From Trichomonas vaginalis G3 (lineage: Eukaryota; Parabasalia; Trichomonadida; Trichomonadidae), in contig NC_067204.1 in the NCBI RefSeq assembly GCF_026262505.1, positions 4,621,797 through 4,685,796 on the forward strand: a stretch of DNA of 64,000 nucleotides, read 5' to 3'. Under the pieces are notes generated by a model. That model was given only the letters and a program-made list of their open reading frames with translations, did no database searches and was not told the DNA's origin. A program made the translations under genes and the position numbers. Below, in pieces: positions 20,568-29,903 of this stretch; the stretch's first letter is position 1; each line of letters starts with the position of its first letter.

Positions 20568-20783
20568 TTATCTTAGTATCGGTTGAAGTCTTTGATAAAC
20601 TTTTTCTCCTTTATTTAATATTTCTCTTATTGGGGCGGCTTTTGGTGTTATTGATTCAGCAACGTCACTAATTGCTTCTTTATTCTTAAATATCCAATTT
20701 GCTCCTTTCTTCATTGTTTCCCAAACTTTATGCGCTCCTCTTTTTACTTTATCCCACAGTTTCTTAAATATACCTGCAGCCAT
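20568..20783 (-). CDS. Polinton small amphipathic basic protein (twin B)
   Basis: The 71-residue protein begins MAAGIFKKLWDKVKRGAHKV, sharing the start motif of the convergent gene at 20307-20543; the two genes face each other tail to tail 24 bp apart. The C-terminal half is different and lacks the Gly/Ala segment. Its role is unknown. Confidence 0.55.
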   Translation of the reverse strand: MAAGIFKKLWDKVKRGAHKVWETMKKGANWIFKNKEAISDVAESITPKAAPIREILNKGEKVYQRLQPILR

Positions 20784-20852
20784 AGTTGATTATTTCATTA
20801 AAATTAAAAATTCATTTTCATCTTTTAATTTTGATTTTTTATTTAATAATAA

Positions 20853-22493
20853 ATGACGACTAACTATTTGGTGCCAAACACTAAACCGATTAATGGAAAT
20901 GTGTTTCATTCATTCGAAAAGATAAATGAAATATTCGCAAAGAATGACGGTAGAAGATATTATAGAGAACTTGAAAGTTCATGCTATGACTCTGATGCTC
21001 CATATTTTGATGATAAACAAACTCATTTAAGAATTACAAATCCAGCTCATGATGTGAACCAATTAGGTGACACATATATTAAACGCAAAGTTAAAGCAAC
21101 TCTAGTTTCAAATAAAGCTTTCACATGTGATGCCGCTTTTAAATGTATGCGTTTATTCGTTGGTTACAAATCATCAAATCAAAACTTTAAACAATTAGAA
21201 GTAGAAACTGAAAGAGGTGATGCCGGTTATCTTCAAATGGATTGCGCCCGTGAATCTTTCGCATTTGCAACATATAAACCAAAATCAGAAAGGAAAGTTA
21301 AAAAGTTTGTTCATTCGTTATATAATAATGTTCAAAAATATGATAACTCAGTATGTGGTAAATATATTGACCCTTCAGAAGTTTTCAAGAAAGCAAATGA
21401 AGAAGTTGATGTCACTTTTGATATGATTATTCCGGTAAATGATTTGTTAGCATTTCAGGCGTTCGATGATTATCCTAAATCATTTGGTGAAATCATTCTT
21501 AAATATTATGTTTTCAGGGATACTTTAGTATTTTGTCAGGTTGACCCGTTAAGAGTTGCTGATTTACAAAATTACGTTTATGAAAAGATAACTGATGAAA
21601 ATTATGAAAAGATTATGAATCATGTTTATAAATATGATCGCAAATTCCAACAAATCGGACTTCCTGCCAAATTAATTACAAGCTTAGCCGCTACATCTGC
21701 TGACGCAACAGTTGATGATGTTATTATTTCATGCACAAAGATGGAGGTTTTAGAGGATAAATGCATTACACCAGGATATGGTTTAATTGAAGAATCAGTT
21801 AAAGCAATACCACGTTTATTCAGTAAGGAAGATCCATTCATGATTCCAGCTCAACATATTGACGTTCGTTCACTAAATGGAGGTTGCATCACTCCTGAAG
21901 GTATTAGCTCAGATTTCTCATACGCTCTTCATAATGTTACAGATGTTGTGTTAACATTTCCGAAGAATGCAATGCAAAGAACGGTTTTAGAAAATCCAAT
22001 GCTTCGAGGTCTTCAGGTCACTATAGATTCCAGAAACTTCCCCGATCAAGCGATGGCCACAGTGGGTGACATATTCTTTACACGTATGCTTCAAGCTTCT
22101 GATTTAGATGGAGTGAATGAATGCACGGAAGAATACGAGGACTCATTAACTAGACCACTGAATGCAGATGATGGCACGCCATTAGCTAGAACATGGAAAG
22201 ACCAAACTTCATTCTTATGCACTATTCCAGTTCAACGTGATGGAGCGGGTATATTCTTTGATGGATTAGAAACTTTCAACTCACAAGTTACAGTACAAGT
22301 GAAAGCTTATCCAATCATTCAGGGTGAAAATGACACTTACTGTTCAAAGGTGACAAATCCTCCTCAGGTTTGGTTTACTAGGACTACATATTGGACATGG
22401 ACACCGGATGAAGGTTTGAAATATCATCCAACAGGTACACCACCACAGTATAGAAGTTCATATGATGAAATATTGATGAATAGAAATGTTTAA
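20853..22493 (+). CDS. Polinton large structural protein, likely major capsid protein
   Basis: The 546-residue protein is the largest structural-looking gene of the element and lies directly before the packaging ATPase gene, the usual place of the double-jelly-roll capsid gene. It is beta-rich with few charged low-complexity parts. The identification rests on size, position and composition, not on a diagnostic motif. The frame looks whole. Confidence 0.6.
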   Translation: MTTNYLVPNTKPINGNVFHSFEKINEIFAKNDGRRYYRELESSCYDSDAPYFDDKQTHLRITNPAHDVNQLGDTYIKRKVKATLVSNKAFTCDAAFKCMRLFVGYKSSNQNFKQLEVETERGDAGYLQMDCARESFAFATYKPKSERKVKKFVHSLYNNVQKYDNSVCGKYIDPSEVFKKANEEVDVTFDMIIPVNDLLAFQAFDDYPKSFGEIILKYYVFRDTLVFCQVDPLRVADLQNYVYEKITDENYEKIMNHVYKYDRKFQQIGLPAKLITSLAATSADATVDDVIISCTKMEVLEDKCITPGYGLIEESVKAIPRLFSKEDPFMIPAQHIDVRSLNGGCITPEGISSDFSYALHNVTDVVLTFPKNAMQRTVLENPMLRGLQVTIDSRNFPDQAMATVGDIFFTRMLQASDLDGVNECTEEYEDSLTRPLNADDGTPLARTWKDQTSFLCTIPVQRDGAGIFFDGLETFNSQVTVQVKAYPIIQGENDTYCSKVTNPPQVWFTRTTYWTWTPDEGLKYHPTGTPPQYRSSYDEILMNRNV

Positions 22494-22517
22494 AATTATA
22501 AATTTATTTTTGATTAA

Positions 22518-23345
22518 ATGGATTTAAATTCATCCACCCCTTATGAAGAATTAGCAGGAGTATATAATACATACGTAGATGATATGATTAATGAAGCATT
22601 GAGTGATAATAGAAATGCTCTATCTAAGGAAAAATTAATGAAAATTCCATATTCTGAATGTTACTTAAATTCAATCACTGCAGCAATTGGTAAACAGAAT
22701 AAAGGTAAAACATTAACGATATTAAACCAAATTATCATTATTGCTAACACTTCCCCCTATTCACATGTGTTAATTTATATCAACCGTTCAGGTTCACCTT
22801 CAGATGATACATTTGAATCTTTAAAACATTTAATCAAAATTCCAATTATTTATTTATCACAAGAAGAAGCAGAAGATTATTTAAAAAACTTTTTAATGTA
22901 TAAAGAATTATATAATACAATCAAGAAGCAAGGATTAGAGGATAAAATTATTGATAAACAACGGGATGAATTATTTGAAACACTTTCTATTTCAAATTTT
23001 GATAGAGAATTTTTGCATTCACTCATTTTTCTAGATGATGCAGTGAAATCAAAACTAATAACAAACGAGAAATCATATTTTAATCAGTTATTAACTCAAT
23101 GTCGACACATTCAGTGTTCATTCTTCATGGCTGTTCAATACTTCAAAGCATTAAGCACAAACATTAAATCAAATCTATCAACACTTTTCATTTTCAGTGG
23201 GTTTAGTCGTCAACAATTGAACGTTATGCTTTATCAAGTGAATTTACCAATGAGCATTAATGAACTTTATACACAATATCAGCAATTAGGTGAACATGGA
23301 AAAATAATAGTTGATTTAAATAAAGGAAGTGTTAAATTTGATTAA
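22518..23345 (+). CDS. Polinton packaging ATPase (FtsK/HerA, A32-like)
   Basis: The 275-residue protein has a Walker A-type loop GKQNKGKT near residue 58 and a Walker B strand SLIFLDDA near 170. A conserved Q/R-containing helix (LLTQCRH) and a later beta-strand with FSGFSRQQ follow. This is the genome-packaging ATPase of Polintons and related viruses. It begins 24 bp after the capsid-type gene. The frame looks whole. Confidence 0.8.
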   Translation: MDLNSSTPYEELAGVYNTYVDDMINEALSDNRNALSKEKLMKIPYSECYLNSITAAIGKQNKGKTLTILNQIIIIANTSPYSHVLIYINRSGSPSDDTFESLKHLIKIPIIYLSQEEAEDYLKNFLMYKELYNTIKKQGLEDKIIDKQRDELFETLSISNFDREFLHSLIFLDDAVKSKLITNEKSYFNQLLTQCRHIQCSFFMAVQYFKALSTNIKSNLSTLFIFSGFSRQQLNVMLYQVNLPMSINELYTQYQQLGEHGKIIVDLNKGSVKFD

Positions 23346-23385
23346 CTTTTTATAATTAATTTTTATTTTTTATTTATAATTAAAC

Positions 23386-24285
23386 ATGACAGAAATAGCA
23401 AATCTTCTACAGGTTCCATTAAAACAAGGGACAAACAAAAGGGGTGCATATAATAGAACTATGAAAGTTCCTGATGGAATGAAAGAATTAGTTCATATTG
23501 TTGCTGGTCTTCAAAAAGATGTTAAACAAATGAGAAACGTTTTAACATTACCAGAAGCTCAAGCATATGCCAAACGTCATGGTCCAAATTGGGAAGCACA
23601 TGAAGCAGACATTACGGGTCCAAATGGAAAACCTGATGGTATAAATGAAGTTTTCGTTACTGATGGTCAAGGTAATATTAAAGTCATAAATGGTTACAAA
23701 TTAAGTATATCTGATTATTCTAAACGTAAAGCATATAATGAACGTTATCCTATGCAATTTGATGAAAATGGAAAAGCTGTTAAACAATACATTGGAGAAG
23801 GTGAAAATGGTCCAATTAATTCATACCGTCATAATCCATATTCTTATTTCAATGAAGAATTAAATGCTATTGAAGAGGGACCGGATGGATTACCACGATA
23901 TTCTAACCAGTTTGATGGTCAATATGCAAATATTAGACCTGAAATTTCAGCTAAGAAATTCTTTAAAGTTGCTTTATTCGATCCAGTTTTCGCAAATGTT
24001 AAAGATGAACTTAAACAGCAATTTCAACCAATTATAGTAGCAAGAATTGCATCAGGTGCTTTATCTCAAGCATTCAAAGATTTAATTAAGAAACCATTAT
24101 ATCAGCAACGAGGTTTAACTTATGATTTAGTTAAGGAATCAGATAAAAGAAAATTTGAGAAATCAGTTGATTATAAGAATGCAATTAATGAATATATTCG
24201 GTCTATTAATTTCGATGAAACAGCTAAAAATCAACTTCATGAACAAATACAGGGAATAATAGATTCAAAAGTTCCAGCAAAATAA
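23386..24285 (+). CDS. Polinton protein of unknown function
   Basis: The 299-residue protein sits between the packaging ATPase and a run of small genes, 40 bp after the former. The middle is Gly/Pro/Asn-rich (residues 75-190) and the C-terminal third is helical. Position suggests a virion or morphogenesis role. No motif is recognised. Confidence 0.5.
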   Translation: MTEIANLLQVPLKQGTNKRGAYNRTMKVPDGMKELVHIVAGLQKDVKQMRNVLTLPEAQAYAKRHGPNWEAHEADITGPNGKPDGINEVFVTDGQGNIKVINGYKLSISDYSKRKAYNERYPMQFDENGKAVKQYIGEGENGPINSYRHNPYSYFNEELNAIEEGPDGLPRYSNQFDGQYANIRPEISAKKFFKVALFDPVFANVKDELKQQFQPIIVARIASGALSQAFKDLIKKPLYQQRGLTYDLVKESDKRKFEKSVDYKNAINEYIRSINFDETAKNQLHEQIQGIIDSKVPAK

Positions 24286-24317
24286 AAGTTTAAATATATT
24301 TTTTTATTCGAATATAA

Positions 24318-24990
24318 ATGAGAAGACGTTTCACTAATCAAAAGAACACTAACGCAAAAGCAGAGATTACGGTTGGTTATAACGTAAATGATGATAAATC
24401 ACGAATTATTCAAAATGTTAAAGTTAATGTTAGCCCCGAATTAACGAGGTCAGCAACTCAACCAAATTTATTAACTCGTGACTTACCGAAAAAGGAGGAG
24501 GAGAATGAAGAAAACCATGAGAATGGAGACCCAATCATTTTATCTGAACCCGGTAAAGAACCTGTTGAAATTCCCACTTATCCAACATACCCCCCCTCTT
24601 TCATCAAACATCGAGAACCCATATAAAATAAACATCAATTCTGAATTAATGAAAATTTACCGTGATATAATAATTAATAATTATGATTCAATAATAAATT
24701 TAATTGACCAATCCGGTTTAATTATTTTACCTTATGAATCATTAATTCACATTATCGCCATTCTTTGTGATGTTCAAGATTCAGACGTTAAGATTCAATT
24801 TTTCATAGATGATGAGGTTTCATGCTGCGGAACAGTTGCAAAAATAAATCCTATAAAGGATATTAGCACAATTAAGATATCAAAGAATGGAACAACAACT
24901 GAACTTCATTTAACATATAATAATATTTATAATAAAATAGTTGATGAATATAAAATATCACTTGAAAAATTCTTTGTTAAGGCTATTTAA
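24318..24990 (+). other. Polinton: two small overlapping frames
   Basis: Two short frames overlap here: an upstream one that is Asn/Glu/Pro-rich, and a downstream one with a beta-rich, well-formed sequence (CDVQDSDVKIQFFIDDEVSC). Neither matches a family that I know. They may be two small genes or a damaged one. Confidence 0.4.
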
Positions 24991-25499
24991 TATTCAAGCA
25001 TTAACATTATCGAATAATAATCCTTTGAATCATAATCAATAATAATTGACCTTTCACCAGTTTCTATCGTTTGTTTTATTTCTTTTTGTTCCCCACTATC
25101 CGGATCGGTCATTGTAATTGTTTTTGTTATAGTATCAGCTTTATCTTTAACTTCAATCTTTTTTCCATCAGGATATTTAAACCAAAATTCCAAAAATTCG
25201 ATATTGTCAATCTGTTCATATTTTAATCTATCAATTACATTTTTAATACCATCTGAAAATCTTATGAAATGGTCATTATATGGGTTTGATTGAACTAAAT
25301 TTGAATGAAGTGAAATATAACCTGTTGATGAATATGACATCGACTCATATTTTCTGAAAACACTAAAATTTATAACATGAATGAATTTCTTATTCGTTGA
25401 ATTTATGAATTCTTGAGGTAATCTTATTCTAGTTTTATTTATCACTGGAAAATAACGCTTTACCATATTTTTAATCGTAATAAAAATGTCAATTATCAA
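24987..25499 (-). CDS. Polinton beta-rich protein, possible minor capsid protein
   Basis: The 170-residue protein starts at ATG 25499. It is beta-rich (STGYISLHSNLVQSNPYNDH and ITKTITMTDPDSG) and of a size that fits a single-jelly-roll vertex protein. That is only a guess from size and composition. It overlaps the starts and ends of the flanking plus-strand frames by a few bases. Confidence 0.4.
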   Translation of the reverse strand: MIIDIFITIKNMVKRYFPVINKTRIRLPQEFINSTNKKFIHVINFSVFRKYESMSYSSTGYISLHSNLVQSNPYNDHFIRFSDGIKNVIDRLKYEQIDNIEFLEFWFKYPDGKKIEVKDKADTITKTITMTDPDSGEQKEIKQTIETGERSIIIDYDSKDYYSIMLMLEY

Positions 25500-26195
25500 T
25501 ATTATTTCGAATAATAGTTGTGAATTAAATTTAACAGTTAGTGGAATTTATAATGTTACTCTCGTTTCTGTGAGTGGTAAATTTAATCCCATTCTTTTAG
25601 ACCCTTCAGATTATATATCATTTATTAAAGATGACCATGAAAAAACGTATGATATGTATATAAATAATGTGATAGCGAAATGGGATATTAACACGATTTT
25701 AAGTTATTTAAATGAATCATTTATCGTATGGTATGAAGAAAATTTTAAATCAAAACCTGATAAACTTTTTGAACTTGATGAAATAAATAACCTTATTAAA
25801 TTTCCGCTGAAAATTAAATTTTGTACTCCTCATCTTCGTTCATTGTTGGGATATTAAATTTTGAAAAAGATGTTGGGGATGTTTTGTATTCTGACACCGG
25901 TTCCAATTTCATTTTAATCAAATGTGATAAAGTTAATACCCCAATGAGATTTTCACATCAAACATTAGACCCTAACTCTTACCCATCAATACAAAACATT
26001 TTATCCATCAACTTAAACACATTTTCTTTATCATATCCGTTTCAATTATCTGGGAATTCATTTATTCTTCATTCAAAAGATTTATCAAATATTAAATTTA
26101 GAATAACTGACCTATTTGATTGTGATTTAGAATTTATGAATGAAATATTATGGCAATTTCAAATAGAAAAAATAGCTGATGAGATAACGGATTAA
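25486..26195 (+). other. Polinton: two adjacent small frames of unknown function
   Basis: Two short, overlapping frames with beta-rich sequence (ELNLTVSGIYNVTLVSVSGK in the first). They may be small structural proteins or one damaged gene. No family is recognised. Confidence 0.35.
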
Positions 26196-26215
26196 ATATT
26201 TTTAAATCATAATAA

Positions 26216-26452
26216 ATGATTAAACAACAGCAACCACAGCAATTTAAGGCGCAAAGCACCCAGGTCCTTCAGACCATTACATACGCCATATATGCATATA
26301 ATTCAAAGACGGCAGAACAAACGCAAAGGTTGAAATATGGAGATTTGGAGATAGTATTGAAAAATGAGCGTTTCGAATTCGTTTGCAAAGGTGGTGCAGT
26401 GATATCAAATATAAAAGAAATTTTATTTATGAATTCAAAAATTAAAGGATAA
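26216..26452 (+). CDS. Polinton small protein
   Basis: The 78-residue frame starts at ATG 26216 after a TTTTTAAATC-type leader and has a Gln-rich N-terminus (MIKQQQPQQFKAQ). Base use is less AT-rich than in the neighbouring frames. Its function is unknown and it may be part of the damaged fibre-like region that follows. Confidence 0.35.
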   Translation: MIKQQQPQQFKAQSTQVLQTITYAIYAYNSKTAEQTQRLKYGDLEIVLKNERFEFVCKGGAVISNIKEILFMNSKIKG

Positions 26453-26545
26453 CGGATGATATAACATCAATTCCACCAGAAGAACAAAGATATTACGCAT
26501 TAAATGCATTTCCTAAAGTTTTGAAGATTGGAAGATTTAATTTAA

Positions 26546-27595
26546 ATGAGGAATTCAATAAAAGGTTTCCTTAATGACATAGAGAAGAAGGCAGATAATG
26601 AATATGTCAACGGTGAATTAATGAAGAAAGCAAATTTGGTTTATGTTGATGAAAAAGATAATGAAATTAAAGAAAGGGTTGAATGGTATCATGAATGGAC
26701 ATCAAAGATTTTTAAAACTAAAGCTGATACAGGATGGGTTTCAGGATGTTTAGACCTTAAAGCAGATAAAACTTATGTTAATGGTGAGTTAGAGAAGAAG
26801 GCAGATAATGAATATGTCAACGAAATATACCAAAGTTTGATAGGAACAACAAAAAATATTGAAACTATTGTTGGTGACTTTTCTGTCAATGAAGAAAATA
26901 AATATTTTAGATGGCAATTGGTACAGTCCTTAAAAATGGTGCACAGTGTAAACTCATTCCGAAAAATAACAATGAAATGTATGTAAGCTATATAAAGAAT
27001 AATGGTACACAAGTTAAAGTTCCATTAGACAACAAACTGCTACTTAAACTTATATGGAGATGAACAAAAGAAATATTTAAGAGTTTATGAAATGGTAGAT
27101 ATGACATTGCCTCACCCAGCTCCAACACCATATTATTATGACTATGGAGATGACGACAGAACACCACATGTAGATGAACAAAAGCTAACATTATATTTAG
27201 ATTATTATAGATATAAAAGATATAATGCAATAGAAAAAACGAGAATAGTATATTATTATACAGATGACAAAAATAAATATTATAGTCAAGATTTTACCTA
27301 CCCTGAAAACATAAGATTATATTATAAAAAATATTCTGACACAAACCAGAAGAAACCTGAAATAGTTGCACTATATTTTAAGTTCAAAATAGACAATCCT
27401 ATATTATCTCATATGTTTGATTTAATGAACCCAGTAGGTTCTATTTATACATCTATGGATGCAAGAGGTCCTCAAGTAATGTTTGGTGTTGGTGCATGGG
27501 AACAGATTGTAGACAGGTTTTTGTATTGTGCAAACTCTTCAAAGGAAACAGGTGGAAGTAAAACAATTTCAGGTGAAAATTTACCTGCACGATAA
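26546..27595 (+). pseudogene. Polinton fibre-like region with a tail-collar-type end, broken
   Basis: The first part contains repeated KADNEYVNGEL/KADKTYVNGEL units, the kind of short repeat found in phage-type fibre shafts. The last part ends with MNPVGSIYTSMDARGPQ, a GAWEQIVDRFLYC segment and a Gly-rich tail, the pattern of tail-collar or receptor-binding tips (NPVGSI..S......FGG.WEQI.DRFL). The region is interrupted about once or twice and is not a single open frame. Confidence 0.55.
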
Positions 27596-27974
27596 CATCT
27601 TTATCCGAAAGTTTTGATAAAATGTCTTTTCTAACTGTTTCTTTAAGTTCATCATTGTACGATTTATTGATATCAACATTTATAATCGTTAAATTTAGAA
27701 TTTTATTTACTAATAAAGCCATACCAGTTTTCCTTCCTCTTCCTCCATCGTATTTGAGGTAGTTATGTAAATCAATCTTGTTTTCACCAATTCTTTCGTT
27801 AAGGGTTTTAGTTTCTGCCACAACTAATTCCTCAACTAATGAATCAATAACTTTTTCATCAACTAATGAATCAACTTTTTCATCAACCAATGAATCAGCT
27901 AATTCCTCAACTAATGAATCAATAACTAATTCATCAGAAACGATATAGTTGCTGTTGTTGTTTGTTGTTGTCAT
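27453..27974 (-). CDS. Polinton protein with an acidic repeated N-terminus
   Basis: The 173-residue frame starts at ATG 27974. Residues 12-55 are repeats of the form DSLVEEL/DSLVDEKV. A basic, structured part (LHNYLKYDGGRGRKTGMALL) follows. Its 3' end overlaps the fibre-like region on the other strand. The function is unknown. Confidence 0.4.
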   Translation of the reverse strand: MTTTNNNSNYIVSDELVIDSLVEELADSLVDEKVDSLVDEKVIDSLVEELVVAETKTLNERIGENKIDLHNYLKYDGGRGRKTGMALLVNKILNLTIINVDINKSYNDELKETVRKDILSKLSDKDVIVQVNFHLKLFYFHLFPLKSLHNTKTCLQSVPMHQHQTLLEDLLHP

Positions 27975-28044
27975 TTATATAGAAATAAAAAAATAAAAAT
28001 AATTTTAAAACTAACTTTATTTTTGGACTGCATCATATTTCCAC

Positions 28045-28615
28045 GACTGTTGTCAAAATGTCATGTTGTCACATTTTTTCAGAAATTAAATTACCTGGTG
28101 ACCTGGTGACCTGGTGACCCTATCAGTTATTCAAAAATGAATGAATTGAAGAACCTAAAAACATTAATGAGGAAGGCATTCATGAAGCATTATTGAAGAA
28201 CCTATGTGTTGTCAAAATGTCATGTTGTCACATTTTTTCAGAAAAGTTAAATTACCTGGTGACCTGGTGACCCTATCAGTTATTCAAAATAATGAATTAT
28301 TGAAGAACCTAAAACATTAATGAGGAAGGCATTCATGAAGCATTATTGAAGAACCTATGTTGTTGTCAAAATGTCATGTTGTCACATTTTTTCAGAAAAG
28401 TTAAATTACCTGGTGACCTGGTGACCCTATCAGTTATTCAAAAATAATGAATTATTGAAGAACCTAAAAACATTAATGAGGAAGGCATTCATGAAGCATT
28501 ATTGAAGAACCTATGTTGTTGTCAAAATGTCATGTTGTCACATTTTTTCAGAAAAGTTAAATTACCTGGTGACCTGGTGACCTGGTGACCCTATCAGTTA
28601 TTCAAAAATAATGAA
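28045..28615 (+). repeat. Polinton internal tandem repeat (four copies, about 146-164 bp)
   Basis: Copies of TGTCAAAATGTCATGTTGTC start at 28051, 28210, 28374 and 28520. Each includes an ACCTGGTGACCTGGTGACC stretch and a CAGTTATTCAAAA segment. The same blocks, in the same order, are found in the right terminal repeat at 36496-36595. The array separates two divergently transcribed genes. Confidence 0.75.
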
Positions 28616-28685
28616 TTTCATTAGTTAGAAAAATAACGCTAATTTTATTTTTATTTATTATTTCGTTTTGTATGTAAAGACAGTA

Positions 28686-29297
28686 ATGACAAACATTGAG
28701 TTTGAAACAGTTAGAAAGATAGACAATGACACCAAAGTGGTTAGAATAGGTGATTTAAACGTAAGATACTCAAAGAAATACAACAAATATTCTTTGTCAG
28801 ACATTATATCTCCATCTGAAAAGAAAACAAACGACTGGGTTAGAAATGCTTCAACTCAGAAAATTTTGACAAGAAATCCCGAGCTTATGATATCAGTAGC
28901 ATTTCATGGAACAAGAGCATATCTTATAGACAAAAGTCTTATACCAATAGTTTTGTTATGGTTAGACCCAGTTGTTGGATATAACTTCATAACATATGGT
29001 TCATTCGATACGGAACGTTGCAGTGAAGGCTTACTTTACATCGTTCAGAAACCGAAGGACTTCAACACAAAAAGATATAAGATAGGAAGGACATATAATA
29101 TAACTCAAAGATATGACAGTACAGTCAATAGAGTCAAGGTTGTGTTTGTTAATGATATGAGAGCTGCTGAAACAGAACTGCTTGAAGTTTTTGAGAAAAT
29201 GTATGGTGCTCCCACGAAAGGTAAAGAAACGTTTGAAGTAGATGAGATAGATAAAGCTATAAAATTATTTGACGAAGTTGCTGAAAAATACATGTAA
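28686..29297 (+). CDS. Polinton KilA-N domain protein with a GIY-YIG-like (T5orf172) C-terminus
   Basis: From ATG 28686 the protein has 203 residues; an upstream TTG in the same frame is not needed. Residues about 1-105 fit the KilA-N DNA-binding domain (NDWVRNASTQKIL, then PIVLLWLDPVVGYNF). Residues 115-180 begin with GLLYIVQKP, then KRYKIGRTYNITQRYDS, followed by ETELLEVFEKMYG, the layout of the T5orf172/MUG113 branch of GIY-YIG nucleases. Such fusions are common in large DNA viruses. Confidence 0.7.
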   Translation: MTNIEFETVRKIDNDTKVVRIGDLNVRYSKKYNKYSLSDIISPSEKKTNDWVRNASTQKILTRNPELMISVAFHGTRAYLIDKSLIPIVLLWLDPVVGYNFITYGSFDTERCSEGLLYIVQKPKDFNTKRYKIGRTYNITQRYDSTVNRVKVVFVNDMRAAETELLEVFEKMYGAPTKGKETFEVDEIDKAIKLFDEVAEKYM

Positions 29298-29340
29298 AGC
29301 GTTTATTTTTGGTCTTTTGTGAAAGTCAGAAAATAAAGTT

Positions 29341-29640
29341 AGTTTTATTTATTTTGTATGTAAAGACAGTAATGACAACATCAGAGAACACAACAACAGT
29401 TATAGTCCATGAAGCCATAAATGAGGAATACGAGTACATACAATATAACAAACAGTTACGTATTGCATAGCAGTTGGAAAAATTATGGACTCCATAGACA
29501 AGAAAGTTCATGAGAATTAGATGAAGAAGAACTCGAAGATACAGTAGAGAATGCTAAACATTTGTTTGAAGAAGAAGTTGGAAAAATGTGTGAAAAACAG
29601 AGAAGATGAGGAATAAAAATTAAATTTGGATTGAGTTTAA
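29341..29640 (+). other. Polinton: short frame under a duplicated leader
   Basis: The leader TTTGTATGTAAAGACAGTAATGACAA of the KilA-N gene is repeated here, followed by a 32-codon frame (29372-29470) rich in Thr and Glu. It looks like a partial duplication of the start of the neighbouring gene or a small remnant. Confidence 0.4.
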
Positions 29641-29885
29641 AAATTCATCTTTATTAAATTCATCTCTTCCAATCAATTTATTTATTCTATTAAATTCTTT
29701 TATTTTTGCTTCACTCAGTTTAAGGATTGAACGGTAAGTTTTTAATTTTTCGATTATTTCTTTATCATTTTCAACCCCACCACATTGCTGCTTCTTTTTG
29801 CAATAGCATATTTTTGATTTAATCTGTTTAGTTTCTTTTTATATTCATCGTCTGGACTCTTGGTTGCTTCGTTGTCACTCATTTC
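29640..29885 (-). pseudogene. Polinton small-gene remnant
   Basis: Coding-like minus-strand sequence starts at ATG 29882 and is Lys/Glu/Asn-rich. It is broken at least once. No family is recognised. Confidence 0.35.
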
Positions 29886-29903
29886 TTACGAAATAAAAAA
29901 AAA

